Source: Amphibiibacter pelophylacis
GTDB lineage: Bacteria; Pseudomonadota; Gammaproteobacteria; Burkholderiales; Burkholderiaceae_C
Direction of reading: 5' to 3'
Length of the DNA: 64,000 bases
Assembly: GCF_037688875.1 (NCBI RefSeq)
Contig: NZ_JAWDIE010000003.1
Coordinates: forward strand, 1-64,000
Position numbers and translations under genes: made by a program. This document shows positions 42,199 to 50,417 of the stretch, piece by piece (positions within the stretch are counted from its first letter, which is position 1; each line of letters starts with the position of its first letter). The notes below the pieces were generated by a model. The model was not told where the DNA came from. It searched no databases and worked only from the letters and a program-made list of their open reading frames with translations.

Positions 42199-42214
42199 GC
42201 GCCCTCCCCGGTCC

Positions 42215-44440
42215 TCAGGCCTTGCCAGCGGTGTAGTAGCCGGTGTCCTTGCTGCCGTAATGGCCGTAGCCGGAATACTCGCCGTAGTACTTGTGCGCAC
42301 CCTTGAAATCCACGCCCGTCAGCACGGTGCCCAGGATGCGGCCCCCGGCGCGCTGGATCTTGGTGATGCCCCGGCGGGCGATCTGGTAAGGCGTGCTTTG
42401 CGCGCGCACCACGAACAGCGTGTTGGTGACCAGCGCCGACAGCACCATGGAATCGCTGACCAGCTCGACGGGCGGCGAATCGATGATGATAACGCCGTAC
42501 TTTTCAGACAGCTTCTGCAGCGTGTCAGAGAAGCGCTGCGACAGCAGCAGCTCGGTCGGGTTCGGCGGAATCACGCCGCAGGGCAGCACGTCCAGCTGCG
42601 TGTCATCGACGCGGTGGATGGCCTGCGACATGTCACAGCTGCCCGCCACCAGTTGCGACAGGCCCTGCGCGCCCGGCGCAAGGCCGAAACTGCGCGCCAC
42701 CTGAGGGCGACGCATGTCGGCATCAACCAGCAGCGTGGGCTGGGTCTGGGCGTGAGCCAGCGCCAGGTTGGCGGCCATGGAGCTCTTGCCCTCGCCCGCG
42801 ATCGCGGAAGTCACCAGGAAAATCTTGCGCGGCAGATCGACGTTGCTCAGCATCAGGCTGGCGCGCGCCGTGCGCACCGCTTCGGCATAGAGCGAATCCG
42901 ACTTGGTCGTGACCATGTTCATGATGCTCTTGCGATCGGCGTTGCCCAGCAGCGGCAGCGCCGTCAGCGCCGGCAGACCCAGGCGGCTTTCGGCATCGTT
43001 CGTTCCTTTGAGGGTGTTGTCCAGCTTGTCGAGCAGCAGCGCGATCAGCGCGCCCAGGAAAAGGCCCAGCACCAGGGTGATGGCCACGATCTGCGCTTTT
43101 TTCGGCTTGAAAGGCGTGATCGGCGCCACGGCCACGTCGATGACGCGGGCGATGGTCTGCTGCATGTTCTCGGACAGGTTGGTCTCGCGGGCGCGCTGCA
43201 GGAAAGTGTCGTAGAGCTGGCGTGTGCTCTGCACATTGCGCTCCAGCGTGTCCATCTGCGGCGCGGCGCGGTTCACGGCGGCGACGGTGGCACGCTCGGC
43301 GGCCAGGCGGCTTTCCAGGGCGCGCACGGTGGCCGCAGCGCTCTCGTAATCGCGCTCCAGGCTGGACGCCACGGACGCCATCTGGCGCTGGGTGTTGGCC
43401 TTGGCCACTTCCAGCTCGGCATTGGCGGCGACCATCAGCGGGTGCTCGTAACCGTAGCGCTGCGACAGCTGGCTCACCTTGAGCTCAACCTGCGACTGGC
43501 GGTTCAGCGCCTCCAGCACCTGCGGGTGACGGGCCACGGCCGGGATGCTGCTGTAATTGCCCTTGGCCGCCTTGATCTGCTGGTAGGCGGTTTCGGTCTC
43601 GGAGCGGCGCACCTGCGCGGCGGTCAGCTGCTGGCTCAGGTTGTTGATGCCCTGCTGCGCGATGGCGTCGGACGCACCGCCCACCTTGACGATGTTGTTG
43701 CGTTCGCGGTACTGCTGCAGCGCGGCTTCGGCGGCCGACACGTTGCGTCGCAGTCCTTCCAGCTTGTCCTGCAGGTAGTCGGTGGCTTCCTGGGTGATCT
43801 TGAAGCGCGCATCTCGGTTGCTGGCGATGTAGGCCGCCGCGACCGCATTGGCCACCTCGGCCGACAGCTCGGCGCTCTCGGAGGTGTAGCTGATGCGGAT
43901 GATCTGGCTGAGGCGCACGGGCTCGACGTCCAGATTTTCCGTCAGGACTTTGGCAGCAGCTTCTTCCAGCAGAGGCTCGGTCCAGGTGACGGCGGGCGGA
44001 CGCAGGCCCACCCAGCCCTGCAATGTAGCCAGCGTGCCCTCGGGCGCCTGGCGCGGATCGAATTCGGCGTTGTCGTAGAGCTTGAGCTGGCGCACCACGC
44101 GCAGCGCCACGTCGCGCGATTTGAGGATCTCGGCCTGCGTCTGGAAGTACTCGCGCGATTGCGACACCCCGGAGTAGACCTCCTCCACCGACAGCACCTT
44201 GGCCGTGCTGCTTTCGATCAGCAGGGACGCGGTGGCGCGGTACAGCGGCGTCATCGCCAGGGTGATGGCGCCCGCGACCACCGCCAACGTCAGCGCCAGC
44301 GCCAGGATGGCCCATTTGCGCCGGGAGACAATCTTCCACAGGTCCAGCAGGCCCGCGGCCAGCGGGTCGGACTGCAGCAGACGGGGAGCGCCGGAGTTGG
44401 CCGGTGCAGCGAGAGGGGTCTGGGGGTTTACAGCGTGCAT
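42215..44440 (-). CDS. polysaccharide co-polymerase and tyrosine autokinase (Wzc-like)
   Basis: 741 residues. A Wzz domain near the N-terminus (membrane segment about 42-62, ATASLLIESSTAKVLSVEEVYSG), a long periplasmic coiled coil (about 180-430), a second membrane segment (about 455-475), then a BY-kinase domain with Walker A AIAGEGKSS (~550), Walker A' LLVDADMRRP and Walker B IIIDSPP. The C-terminus is tyrosine-rich (HKYYGEYSGYGHYGSKDTGYY), the autophosphorylated cluster. It controls polymer length and export with Wza and the CpsB-like phosphatase. Confidence 0.94.
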   Translation of the reverse strand: MHAVNPQTPLAAPANSGAPRLLQSDPLAAGLLDLWKIVSRRKWAILALALTLAVVAGAITLAMTPLYRATASLLIESSTAKVLSVEEVYSGVSQSREYFQTQAEILKSRDVALRVVRQLKLYDNAEFDPRQAPEGTLATLQGWVGLRPPAVTWTEPLLEEAAAKVLTENLDVEPVRLSQIIRISYTSESAELSAEVANAVAAAYIASNRDARFKITQEATDYLQDKLEGLRRNVSAAEAALQQYRERNNIVKVGGASDAIAQQGINNLSQQLTAAQVRRSETETAYQQIKAAKGNYSSIPAVARHPQVLEALNRQSQVELKVSQLSQRYGYEHPLMVAANAELEVAKANTQRQMASVASSLERDYESAAATVRALESRLAAERATVAAVNRAAPQMDTLERNVQSTRQLYDTFLQRARETNLSENMQQTIARVIDVAVAPITPFKPKKAQIVAITLVLGLFLGALIALLLDKLDNTLKGTNDAESRLGLPALTALPLLGNADRKSIMNMVTTKSDSLYAEAVRTARASLMLSNVDLPRKIFLVTSAIAGEGKSSMAANLALAHAQTQPTLLVDADMRRPQVARSFGLAPGAQGLSQLVAGSCDMSQAIHRVDDTQLDVLPCGVIPPNPTELLLSQRFSDTLQKLSEKYGVIIIDSPPVELVSDSMVLSALVTNTLFVVRAQSTPYQIARRGITKIQRAGGRILGTVLTGVDFKGAHKYYGEYSGYGHYGSKDTGYYTAGKA

Positions 44441-44445
44441 GAAAT

Positions 44446-45189
44446 TCAGAAAAAGCTTTCTTCAACCGTGATGATGTCGCCCGGGTAGATCGGGGCGTCC
44501 AGACCGACCTTGACCTGCTGGTGCTGCGTGTCGGACGCGCGCTGGATGAACAGCTTGCTCATCGAGGCCCGGTCCTTGAAACCCCCGGCCAGCGACGCGG
44601 CCGAACGCAGGGTCAGGCCCGGCTGGAAGGGGTAACCGCCCGGCTTTTCAACCATGCCGTTGATGAAAAACGGCCGGTATTCGTCCACAAAAACCGACAC
44701 GCGCGGGTTGACCAGGATGCGGCCCTTGAGCGCCTTGGTGACCATGCGCTCCACATCGCCCAGTGTCTGGCCGCGCACGTCCAGCTCGCCCACAGCGGGC
44801 ACCGAGATGGTGCCGCCGTCGGTCAGGCGGATTTTTTCGCGCGACAGGTCATCCTCGCCAAAAACGCGGATGGTGATGACGTCGCCCGGGCCCAGGCGGT
44901 AGTCCGACAGGTTGATGGGGGCCACAGCGCCCGGCGCGACCGGCATGGGCAGGGGTAAGGGGGCCACTGCTGTGCTGGAGGACGCGCCCGACGACGTGAC
45001 AGGGGCCGCGATGGCCGCGCTCATGCTGGCATTGGCCGCAGCCGCTTCGCTGCGCACCGGGGGAGAGCCCAGCTTCGGGTTGAAGACGCCTTGGGCCGAG
45101 GCCACCCCGATTCCCAGCAGCAGCCCGGCGGCCATCACGGCCCCCTGGCGCACCCAGGTTTTCACTCTCTGTCGACTGCTCATCATCAC
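44446..45189 (-). CDS. polysaccharide export outer-membrane protein (Wza-like)
   Basis: 247 residues. Signal peptide (about 1-33, ending ASAQG) with no lipobox cysteine, an Ala/Ser/Pro-rich linker, then the Poly_export motif YRLGPGDVITIRVFGEDDLSREKIRLTDGGTISVPAVGELDVRG and a SLBB domain (FINGMVEKPGGYPFQPGLTLRSAASLAGGF). It is shorter than E. coli Wza. The GTG at 45189 is well spaced (8 bases) from AAGGAG; ATG codons at 45186 and 45183 are alternatives. It is followed by wzc after 5 bases. Confidence 0.9.
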   Translation of the reverse strand: MMMSSRQRVKTWVRQGAVMAAGLLLGIGVASAQGVFNPKLGSPPVRSEAAAANASMSAAIAAPVTSSGASSSTAVAPLPLPMPVAPGAVAPINLSDYRLGPGDVITIRVFGEDDLSREKIRLTDGGTISVPAVGELDVRGQTLGDVERMVTKALKGRILVNPRVSVFVDEYRPFFINGMVEKPGGYPFQPGLTLRSAASLAGGFKDRASMSKLFIQRASDTQHQQVKVGLDAPIYPGDIITVEESFF

Positions 45190-45201
45190 GTGTTTCTCTC
45201 C

Positions 45202-46494
45202 TTACAGGCCCATGCTGGCGGTGAAGTACAGCAGGTTACGCGAGTAGTTGGCCGCGCGCACAGTGGGGACAGCCGTCGCATTGCTGGTGCTGCTGGTCAG
45301 GTGCTCGAAGTTGGCGCCCAGACGCAGCCAGCGGCGGAAGTCGTAGCTCACGCCCAGACGCACGGTCTTGCTGTCGTCGGTGCGGCTGGTGCCTTCGTAA
45401 TCGCTGCGGCCATAGCCGACCGAAGCGATGCTGCTGATCCAGGGACGCCACTGGTGCGTCCACGCCAGGCCCAGGCCCGTGCCGTTGGTGCCCGTGTTCA
45501 CACCGGCGCCCGCGTCGGTGCCCGAGCGCGAAGCCGTCAGGTCAAACTGCGTGCGCTCGATGGGCTTCCAGGTCAGCCCGCCTTCGTAGGTCAGACCCTT
45601 GTAGCGCGAACGGGCGCTGTCTTTGTAGTTCTTGATCTCGTAACCGGCCAGAATGCGGCCCGACAGCGCGTCGGAGGCGTCCCAGTCGACACCGGCCAGC
45701 AGCTTGTGGTCGGTGTTGTCCAGGCTGGGCGTCAGATCGTTGATGTAGTTGGTGCCCGTGACGCGGTACTCGCCCACCAGGCGGGTTTTGGGGCCCACGC
45801 GATAGAACACGCGGCCGGCGGCTTTCAGCGCGTTGAAATCGGCGGTGCGCGTGTCAGCGCGGTTGTTGCTGTAGCGGCGGCCCTGATAGCCCAGTTCGCC
45901 TTCCAGGTTGATCAGCGCATCCTGCGCGCCATAGCGGTACACGCCACCCAGCACGGCCTGGTTCCACAGATCGGTGGTCGAGCCGGTGGCGGTCGGGCGG
46001 GCCGCATCCGCACCGCGCTGCAGGCCCGCGCGCCAGGTCAGGCCGTTGCGGGCATCCAGCGGGTGCGTACCAGTCGCAGCCAGTTCAGCCGTGGTGGTGT
46101 TCTGCGTGCCCGAGGCGCCATACAGGTTGGTTGTGGCGCGCAGGCCGATGTCCACACGCTGGTCGCGGTAAGGAATCGACACGGTCACTTCCGGCGAAAT
46201 CGTCAGGAAGTTGCTCGAGCGCTTGCCGTTCTCCACCAGATCGACGTTGTCGTTCACACCGGCGCCCAGGGTGATGCTGGGGGTGATGAAAAAGCCGTTG
46301 TAATTGATGGCGCGCGGGGCGTACACCTGGCCGACCGGAACACCGCTGGCGCCCTGGATCTGCGCCTGGCTGGCGGCACCCACCGACAGGGTTTCCGCCG
46401 ACTGGGCCAGCACTGTGGCGCTGGAGAACAGCAGCATGCCGGCACTCACCCCCTGAAGGGCAACGAAGGGTATCGAGCGTGAAGTCTTTTTCAT
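45202..46494 (-). CDS. outer-membrane beta-barrel protein of the polysaccharide locus (EpsL-like)
   Basis: 430 residues. Signal peptide (1-30, MKKTSRSIPFVAL...VLAQ), then alternating strands across the whole length, ending FTASMGL; TPSITLGAGVNDNVDLVENGKRSSNFLTISPEVTVSIPYRDQRVDIG is typical of the outer-membrane barrel found with EPS genes in betaproteobacteria. It may form or support an export pore beside Wza. The ATG at 46494 fits the signal peptide. Confidence 0.82.
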   Translation of the reverse strand: MKKTSRSIPFVALQGVSAGMLLFSSATVLAQSAETLSVGAASQAQIQGASGVPVGQVYAPRAINYNGFFITPSITLGAGVNDNVDLVENGKRSSNFLTISPEVTVSIPYRDQRVDIGLRATTNLYGASGTQNTTTAELAATGTHPLDARNGLTWRAGLQRGADAARPTATGSTTDLWNQAVLGGVYRYGAQDALINLEGELGYQGRRYSNNRADTRTADFNALKAAGRVFYRVGPKTRLVGEYRVTGTNYINDLTPSLDNTDHKLLAGVDWDASDALSGRILAGYEIKNYKDSARSRYKGLTYEGGLTWKPIERTQFDLTASRSGTDAGAGVNTGTNGTGLGLAWTHQWRPWISSIASVGYGRSDYEGTSRTDDSKTVRLGVSYDFRRWLRLGANFEHLTSSTSNATAVPTVRAANYSRNLLYFTASMGL

Positions 46495-46508
46495 GGCCTT
46501 GGGTCCTG

Positions 46509-48002
46509 TTATGACGTTGTTGTATCGAGGTGTTTTACGGAAACGGAAGCGGAACTGGATGCAGGAATGAGACGGCAGGCCCACAGCGTGGCCAACAGGG
46601 CCAGCAGCATCAGCACGTTGGCGGGGATATAGAGGTTGAAATCGACCGTGCTGTGGACCACCACCGCGACGATGGCCATCAGTGCGCCCACGGACATCGC
46701 CTGACCGAAACGCGAACGGCCCCACACAAGCAGCCGGAAGGCCTGGATTGTGCTGCCCAGCACAATCACCCCGATCAGGCCCAGGCCAACGACGCCCATG
46801 TCGGCGGCAATTTCTGCGTAATCGTTGTGCGCGTGGTCAAAATAAGAGACAACTGTGGTCGGTTTCCAGGGCGGGAAAGCGGTGTAGTAGGTGCCTGCTC
46901 CCGTGCCGAACCAGGGGCGAACCCGGATCATGTCCACCGTGTAGCGGCCTGGCTCGGTGCGATCCTCCAGCGTGTTGCCTGAAGTCACGACAGCGCCTGC
47001 CATTCCAGACTCGCCTGCAGCAACCTCACGGCTGATGGTCGTTGCTTCGATCCGGTCAATCAGCTGTTCCACCCCCACCCACTGCCCGATCACGACCACA
47101 TCCACCAGCACCAGGCTGGCTGTGAGGATCAGCGCCGAGCGCCGCCAGGCCGCAAAACGCCAGGCGCACAGCACACCGGCCACACCCAGGGCCACCATGA
47201 AGGCGGTGTTGCCCATGCGACTGCGCGTCATCACCAGCGCAATCACCATCAGCAGCAGCAGCAGACGGATGATCATGCGCGGCGAGAGCAGAAACTTCAG
47301 CGCAGCAGCCAGCACATCCTGCCAGCGGCGCAGCGGTGCGCCGGGCGGCTGGCGCAGCAGCGCGTCCAGCATCAGCGCCATGCCCACAGCCAGCGCCAGG
47401 TAGAGATAACCCGCCAGATTGTTGGGGCTGACGTAAGTGCCTATGGCCCGCACCCCGTGGTGGATGGACATGTCCATAAAGGTGTACTGCGCCCGCAACG
47501 ACCACAGCACAATCGCCAGCAGAGCCTGCAGCACCCCGGCCGCCAGCCAGATGCGCAGGGCGTTGCGCAGTCGGTCACTGGCCTGCCCCAGCACCACCAG
47601 GCACACAAACACGGCCAGATAAACGATGGAACACAGCAGCATCAGCAGCGACTGGTGAGCGTCCAGCGAGCCCAGCGGCAGACCGCTCTCACCCAGCAGC
47701 CCAGCCGGGCCGCGCAACACCTGTCCGGCCTGCAATGCCAGCAGCGCAGTCCAGGCCAGCAGGATCCAGCGTGCAGGCCCCAGACGCTGGCGCAGCGTGG
47801 ACAGGGCCCGGGCAGGCCCCCCCAGCGACACCAGGCCCAGAAGCAGCAGAGGCAGCTGCAGCGCCAGCAGTAAAGCGATGGCCGAGGTGCGATTGCTGCC
47901 CAGCGGAATGGGCGACCAGGCCACGACCAGTGCTGTGCCATAAAAGGCAATAGCGCTGATGCGGTTCAGGCGATGCTCTTGGGGTTCAGAAACAGATTGC
48001 AC
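46509..48002 (-). CDS. O-antigen ligase/polymerase family membrane protein (Wzy_C)
   Basis: 497 residues, about 11-12 membrane segments, with the Wzy_C periplasmic loop region RYTVDMIRVRPWFGTGAGTYYTAFPPWK and YFDHAHNDYAEIAADMGVVGLG. The HNDY motif is shared by WaaL ligases, Wzy polymerases and the PglL/PilO oligosaccharyltransferases, so three roles are possible: ligase to lipid A, polymerase of the exopolysaccharide, or protein O-glycosylation. Start is a GTG at 48002 with no clear ribosome-binding site. Confidence 0.8.
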   Translation of the reverse strand: MQSVSEPQEHRLNRISAIAFYGTALVVAWSPIPLGSNRTSAIALLLALQLPLLLLGLVSLGGPARALSTLRQRLGPARWILLAWTALLALQAGQVLRGPAGLLGESGLPLGSLDAHQSLLMLLCSIVYLAVFVCLVVLGQASDRLRNALRIWLAAGVLQALLAIVLWSLRAQYTFMDMSIHHGVRAIGTYVSPNNLAGYLYLALAVGMALMLDALLRQPPGAPLRRWQDVLAAALKFLLSPRMIIRLLLLLMVIALVMTRSRMGNTAFMVALGVAGVLCAWRFAAWRRSALILTASLVLVDVVVIGQWVGVEQLIDRIEATTISREVAAGESGMAGAVVTSGNTLEDRTEPGRYTVDMIRVRPWFGTGAGTYYTAFPPWKPTTVVSYFDHAHNDYAEIAADMGVVGLGLIGVIVLGSTIQAFRLLVWGRSRFGQAMSVGALMAIVAVVVHSTVDFNLYIPANVLMLLALLATLWACRLIPASSSASVSVKHLDTTTS

Positions 48003-48016
48003 AGGCGCACCCGACC

Positions 48017-48041
48017 GTCACCTCTGCAAGGCAGAGGTGAC
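48017..48041. other. strong hairpin ahead of the ligase-like gene
   Basis: GTCACCTCTGC (48017-48027) and GCAGAGGTGAC (48031-48041) form a perfect 11-bp stem with a 3-base loop, 15 bases before the GTG start (minus strand) and 31 bases after the upstream gene's stop. No T-tract follows it in the minus direction, so it may be a processing or regulatory hairpin rather than a terminator. Confidence 0.55.
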
Positions 48042-48072
48042 AGAGTGGATCAGCAACGATCAGTGGGGACGA

Positions 48073-48642
48073 TCAGTTGGGCGAAGCGACACCCACACCA
48101 CCGCCACCGCCGCCAAAGGACGGGGCCGACGTGAAGGTGGCCGGAGCAAAGGACGGTGCCGCGAAGGCGGGAGCACCGCCCGCAGCCGGACCGGCTGCCG
48201 TGGGTTCCAGCACTTTGGTCAGATCGCCTTCGGGGAGCTTCTCGGTGGAAGCCACAGGAGGCAGTGCCGTACCGCCAGCAGGCGCTGCGGCCCCCGTGCC
48301 GCCCGTGCCATTGCCCGCACCAGTACCGCCACCTTGCGCAACGGGCTTGGAAGCCGGCTCGTTATCCGGCATATCACAGACATCCATCTGCGGTTTGCGG
48401 CTGATGCGCTTCAGGCCTTTGGCGTACTTGCCAGGACGCTTGGCCTTGGCACGCTTGAGCTTGGCCCCCGGCTTGGCCTTCATCTTGGCCGTGCTGGTCA
48501 GGTTGATCCTGCAGAAATCACTGGTGCCCTGGGCAGCAGCGGTCTGGCCCGCCGCGGGTTTGACAGCGGGAGTCGTCTGCGCTGTCACGGTCATGGCGCT
48601 CAGCGCCAGCATCAATCCCAGGGCAACTGCGGTCTTTTTCAT
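48073..48642 (-). CDS. secreted basic, Gly/Ala-rich hypothetical protein
   Basis: 189 residues; I do not recognise a family. Signal peptide 1-22 (MKKTAVALGLMLALSAMTVTAQ). Then an Ala/Thr linker, a strongly basic stretch (about 53-83, with KMKAKPGAKLKRAKAKRPG) flanked by Cys44 and Cys89, and a Gly/Ala/Pro-rich low-complexity C-terminus ending in a run of Gly. The two cysteines could form a disulfide enclosing the basic loop. First gene of the minus-strand polysaccharide locus; the start is the ATG at 48642 with an AGGTGG ribosome-binding site. Confidence 0.7.
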   Translation of the reverse strand: MKKTAVALGLMLALSAMTVTAQTTPAVKPAAGQTAAAQGTSDFCRINLTSTAKMKAKPGAKLKRAKAKRPGKYAKGLKRISRKPQMDVCDMPDNEPASKPVAQGGGTGAGNGTGGTGAAAPAGGTALPPVASTEKLPEGDLTKVLEPTAAGPAAGGAPAFAAPSFAPATFTSAPSFGGGGGGVGVASPN

Positions 48643-48746
48643 GGTCCACCTGTTTTAAAAATAACTCAAACACAATTCAAAGTTATCAGGAAATCAGCCT
48701 GCATATTGATTTCTTTCACCTGCGCATTGTAACGACATGAGTTCCA

Positions 48747-48777
48747 CGAAGAAAGCCGCCTTTTCCCTGGCTTTTCG
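48747..48777 (-). terminator. probable terminator after trhO
   Basis: On the minus strand AAAGCC (48774-48769) and GGCTTT (48757-48752) pair, with CGA/TCG outside, followed by a short T-rich stretch. It lies about 30 bases beyond the trhO stop. The spacer 48643-48806 holds no gene; its AT-rich part (48650-48720) is the likely promoter region of the polysaccharide locus. Confidence 0.45.
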
Positions 48778-48806
48778 TGTTTTCTCGCAGAAACAACAGG
48801 CGTGGG

Positions 48807-49766
48807 TCAGACCTCACGCAACAGGCCAGGAGCACCCACATGGCGCTGACCACGCTGGCGGGCCAGTTCGACCTGGCGCTGGCGCTGGGCCAGGCGCTCG
48901 AGCTGCTGCGGGCTGTGGCTGCCGTGGCAGTGCGGGCAGCTCAGGCCCTCGGTGTAGAGCGGCGAGCGCAGGTCGGCTTCGCCCAGCGGCCAGCGGCAGG
49001 CGCGGCACAGCTGGTGGCCATCGGGCTTCAGACCGTGGCCCACACTCACACGCTCGTCAAAGACAAAACAGCCGCCCTGCCACAGGCTGCCTGTTTCCGG
49101 CTGCTCTTCGAGATACTTCAAAATGCCACCTTCCAGGTGATACACCCGGGTATACCCCCGCTGGCGCATCAGGGCGGTGGATTTCTCGCAGCGGATACCG
49201 CCGGTGCAGAACATGGCAATCGGGCGCTGGCGCGCGGATTCGCCCTGCAGTTCGGGCTGGGCGTCCAGCCAGGCGGGCAGATCGGTGAAAGTGCGAATGC
49301 CGGGGTTGATGGCGTCCTTGAAGGTGCCGATTTTCACCTCGTAATCGTTGCGGGTGTCGATCAGCAGCACATCCGGATCGGCCAGCAGCGCGTTCCAGTC
49401 CTGTGGGCGCACGTATTCGCCCACATGACGCGCCGGATCCAATCCGGGCACGCGCAGGGTCACGATTTCGGCCTTGAGCTTGATTTTCAGCCGGTAAAAC
49501 GGCGGCGTCTCGGCCCACGCTTCCTTGTGGGTCAGCGCAGACAGCGCCGGATGCTGGCGGATGCGCGCCAGCACCGCGCGCACGCCCGCTTCGGGCCCGG
49601 CGATGGTGCCGTTGATGCCCTCGGGCGCCAGCAGCAAGGTGCCGCGCACACCACCTGCCATCGCCACGTCCAGCAGAGGCTGGCGCAGCGCGGCAAAGTC
49701 GGGCAGATCAGCGAAACGGTAAAGCGCGGCTGTCAGCCAGCGCGGAGGTGACTGCAGCGGCGCCAT
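48807..49766 (-). CDS. trhO: tRNA uridine(34) hydroxylase, rhodanese family
   Basis: 319 residues. Catalytic rhodanese loop FCTGGIRCEKSTALM with Cys187 and Cys193; N-terminal LLAPEGINGTIAG and DTRNDYEVKIGTF are diagnostic of the YceA/TrhO family, which hydroxylates U34 of certain tRNAs for 5-methoxyuridine-type modifications. A C-terminal cysteine-rich part (CRACRWPLG, CPHCHGSHS) may bind zinc. It starts 14 bases after infC, an unusual neighbour. Confidence 0.93.
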   Translation of the reverse strand: MAPLQSPPRWLTAALYRFADLPDFAALRQPLLDVAMAGGVRGTLLLAPEGINGTIAGPEAGVRAVLARIRQHPALSALTHKEAWAETPPFYRLKIKLKAEIVTLRVPGLDPARHVGEYVRPQDWNALLADPDVLLIDTRNDYEVKIGTFKDAINPGIRTFTDLPAWLDAQPELQGESARQRPIAMFCTGGIRCEKSTALMRQRGYTRVYHLEGGILKYLEEQPETGSLWQGGCFVFDERVSVGHGLKPDGHQLCRACRWPLGEADLRSPLYTEGLSCPHCHGSHSPQQLERLAQRQRQVELARQRGQRHVGAPGLLREV

Positions 49767-49780
49767 CGGGTTCAGCGGCT

Positions 49781-50329
49781 TCAGCGTCGCTTGGGCGCCA
49801 GAATCATGATCATCTGGCGGCCTTCCAGCTTGGGCATGTGCTCGACCACGGCCACATCGGCCAGTTCGTCGCGGATGCGCTCCAGCAGGCTCAGGCCGAT
49901 GGACTGGTGGGCAATTTCGCGGCCGCGAAACCGCAGCGTGACCTTGCCCTTGTCGCCATCCTCGCCGATGAAGCGGCGCAGGTTGCGCATCTTGATCTGG
50001 TAGTCGCCCTCGTCCGTGCCCGGACGGAACTTGACTTCCTTGACCTCGATGATTTTCTGCTTGGCCTTGGCCTCGGCGGCTTTTTTCTGCTCCTGGTACT
50101 TGAACTTGCCGTAGTCCATCAGGCGGCAGACCGGGGGCGTGGCCGTGGCGGCGATCTCGACCAGATCGACGTCAGAGTCGCCCGCCAGACGCAGGGCTTC
50201 GGTGATCGAGACGATGCCCAGAGGCTCGTTCTCCACGCCGTTCAGGCGGACTTCGGGGGCCGTGATTTCCCGGTTGAGACGGTGTTTGCGCTCCACATTG
50301 GGAATGCGGCGATCAACAAAAGTAGCGAT
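49781..50329 (-). CDS. infC: translation initiation factor IF-3, apparent AUC start
   Basis: 182 residues counted from an ATC at 50329. KHRLNREITAPEVRLNGVENEPLGIVSI and KEVKFRPGTDEGDYQIKMRNLRRFI are IF-3 signatures. The only ATG/GTG candidate upstream in frame is a GTG at 50350 without a ribosome-binding site, while AAGGA stands exactly 7 bases before the ATC. E. coli infC uses AUU, and IF-3 represses its own rare start codon; the same autoregulation is likely here. IF-3 binds the 30S subunit and proofreads initiation. Confidence 0.92.
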   Translation of the reverse strand: MATFVDRRIPNVERKHRLNREITAPEVRLNGVENEPLGIVSITEALRLAGDSDVDLVEIAATATPPVCRLMDYGKFKYQEQKKAAEAKAKQKIIEVKEVKFRPGTDEGDYQIKMRNLRRFIGEDGDKGKVTLRFRGREIAHQSIGLSLLERIRDELADVAVVEHMPKLEGRQMIMILAPKRR

Positions 50330-50357
50330 GGTGGTGTCCTTTATATCCACAAAATAT

Positions 50358-50376
50358 GGCCGGGATCAACCCGGCC
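50358..50376 (-). promoter_or_regulatory. terminator-like hairpin in the thrS-infC spacer
   Basis: On the minus strand GGCCGGG and CCCGGCC pair perfectly around a 5-base loop, followed by ATATTTTG. It ends 28 bases before the infC start codon and 42 bases after the thrS stop. It could be a partial terminator or attenuator that lowers infC expression relative to thrS. Confidence 0.6.
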
Positions 50377-50417
50377 GCGATTCAGCCCGTCAGACTGCCA
50401 CGGGGCGGCCGCCAGCG

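Noticed and set aside
41576..44488. Open frame of about 970 codons antisense to the phosphatase and Wzc genes
   Set aside because: Composition shadow; the minus strand encodes clear PHP and BY-kinase domains.
48643..48806. Search for a JUMPstart/ops element ahead of the polysaccharide locus
   Set aside because: No GGCGGTAG-type ops sequence on the minus strand here, so RfaH-type control is not supported.
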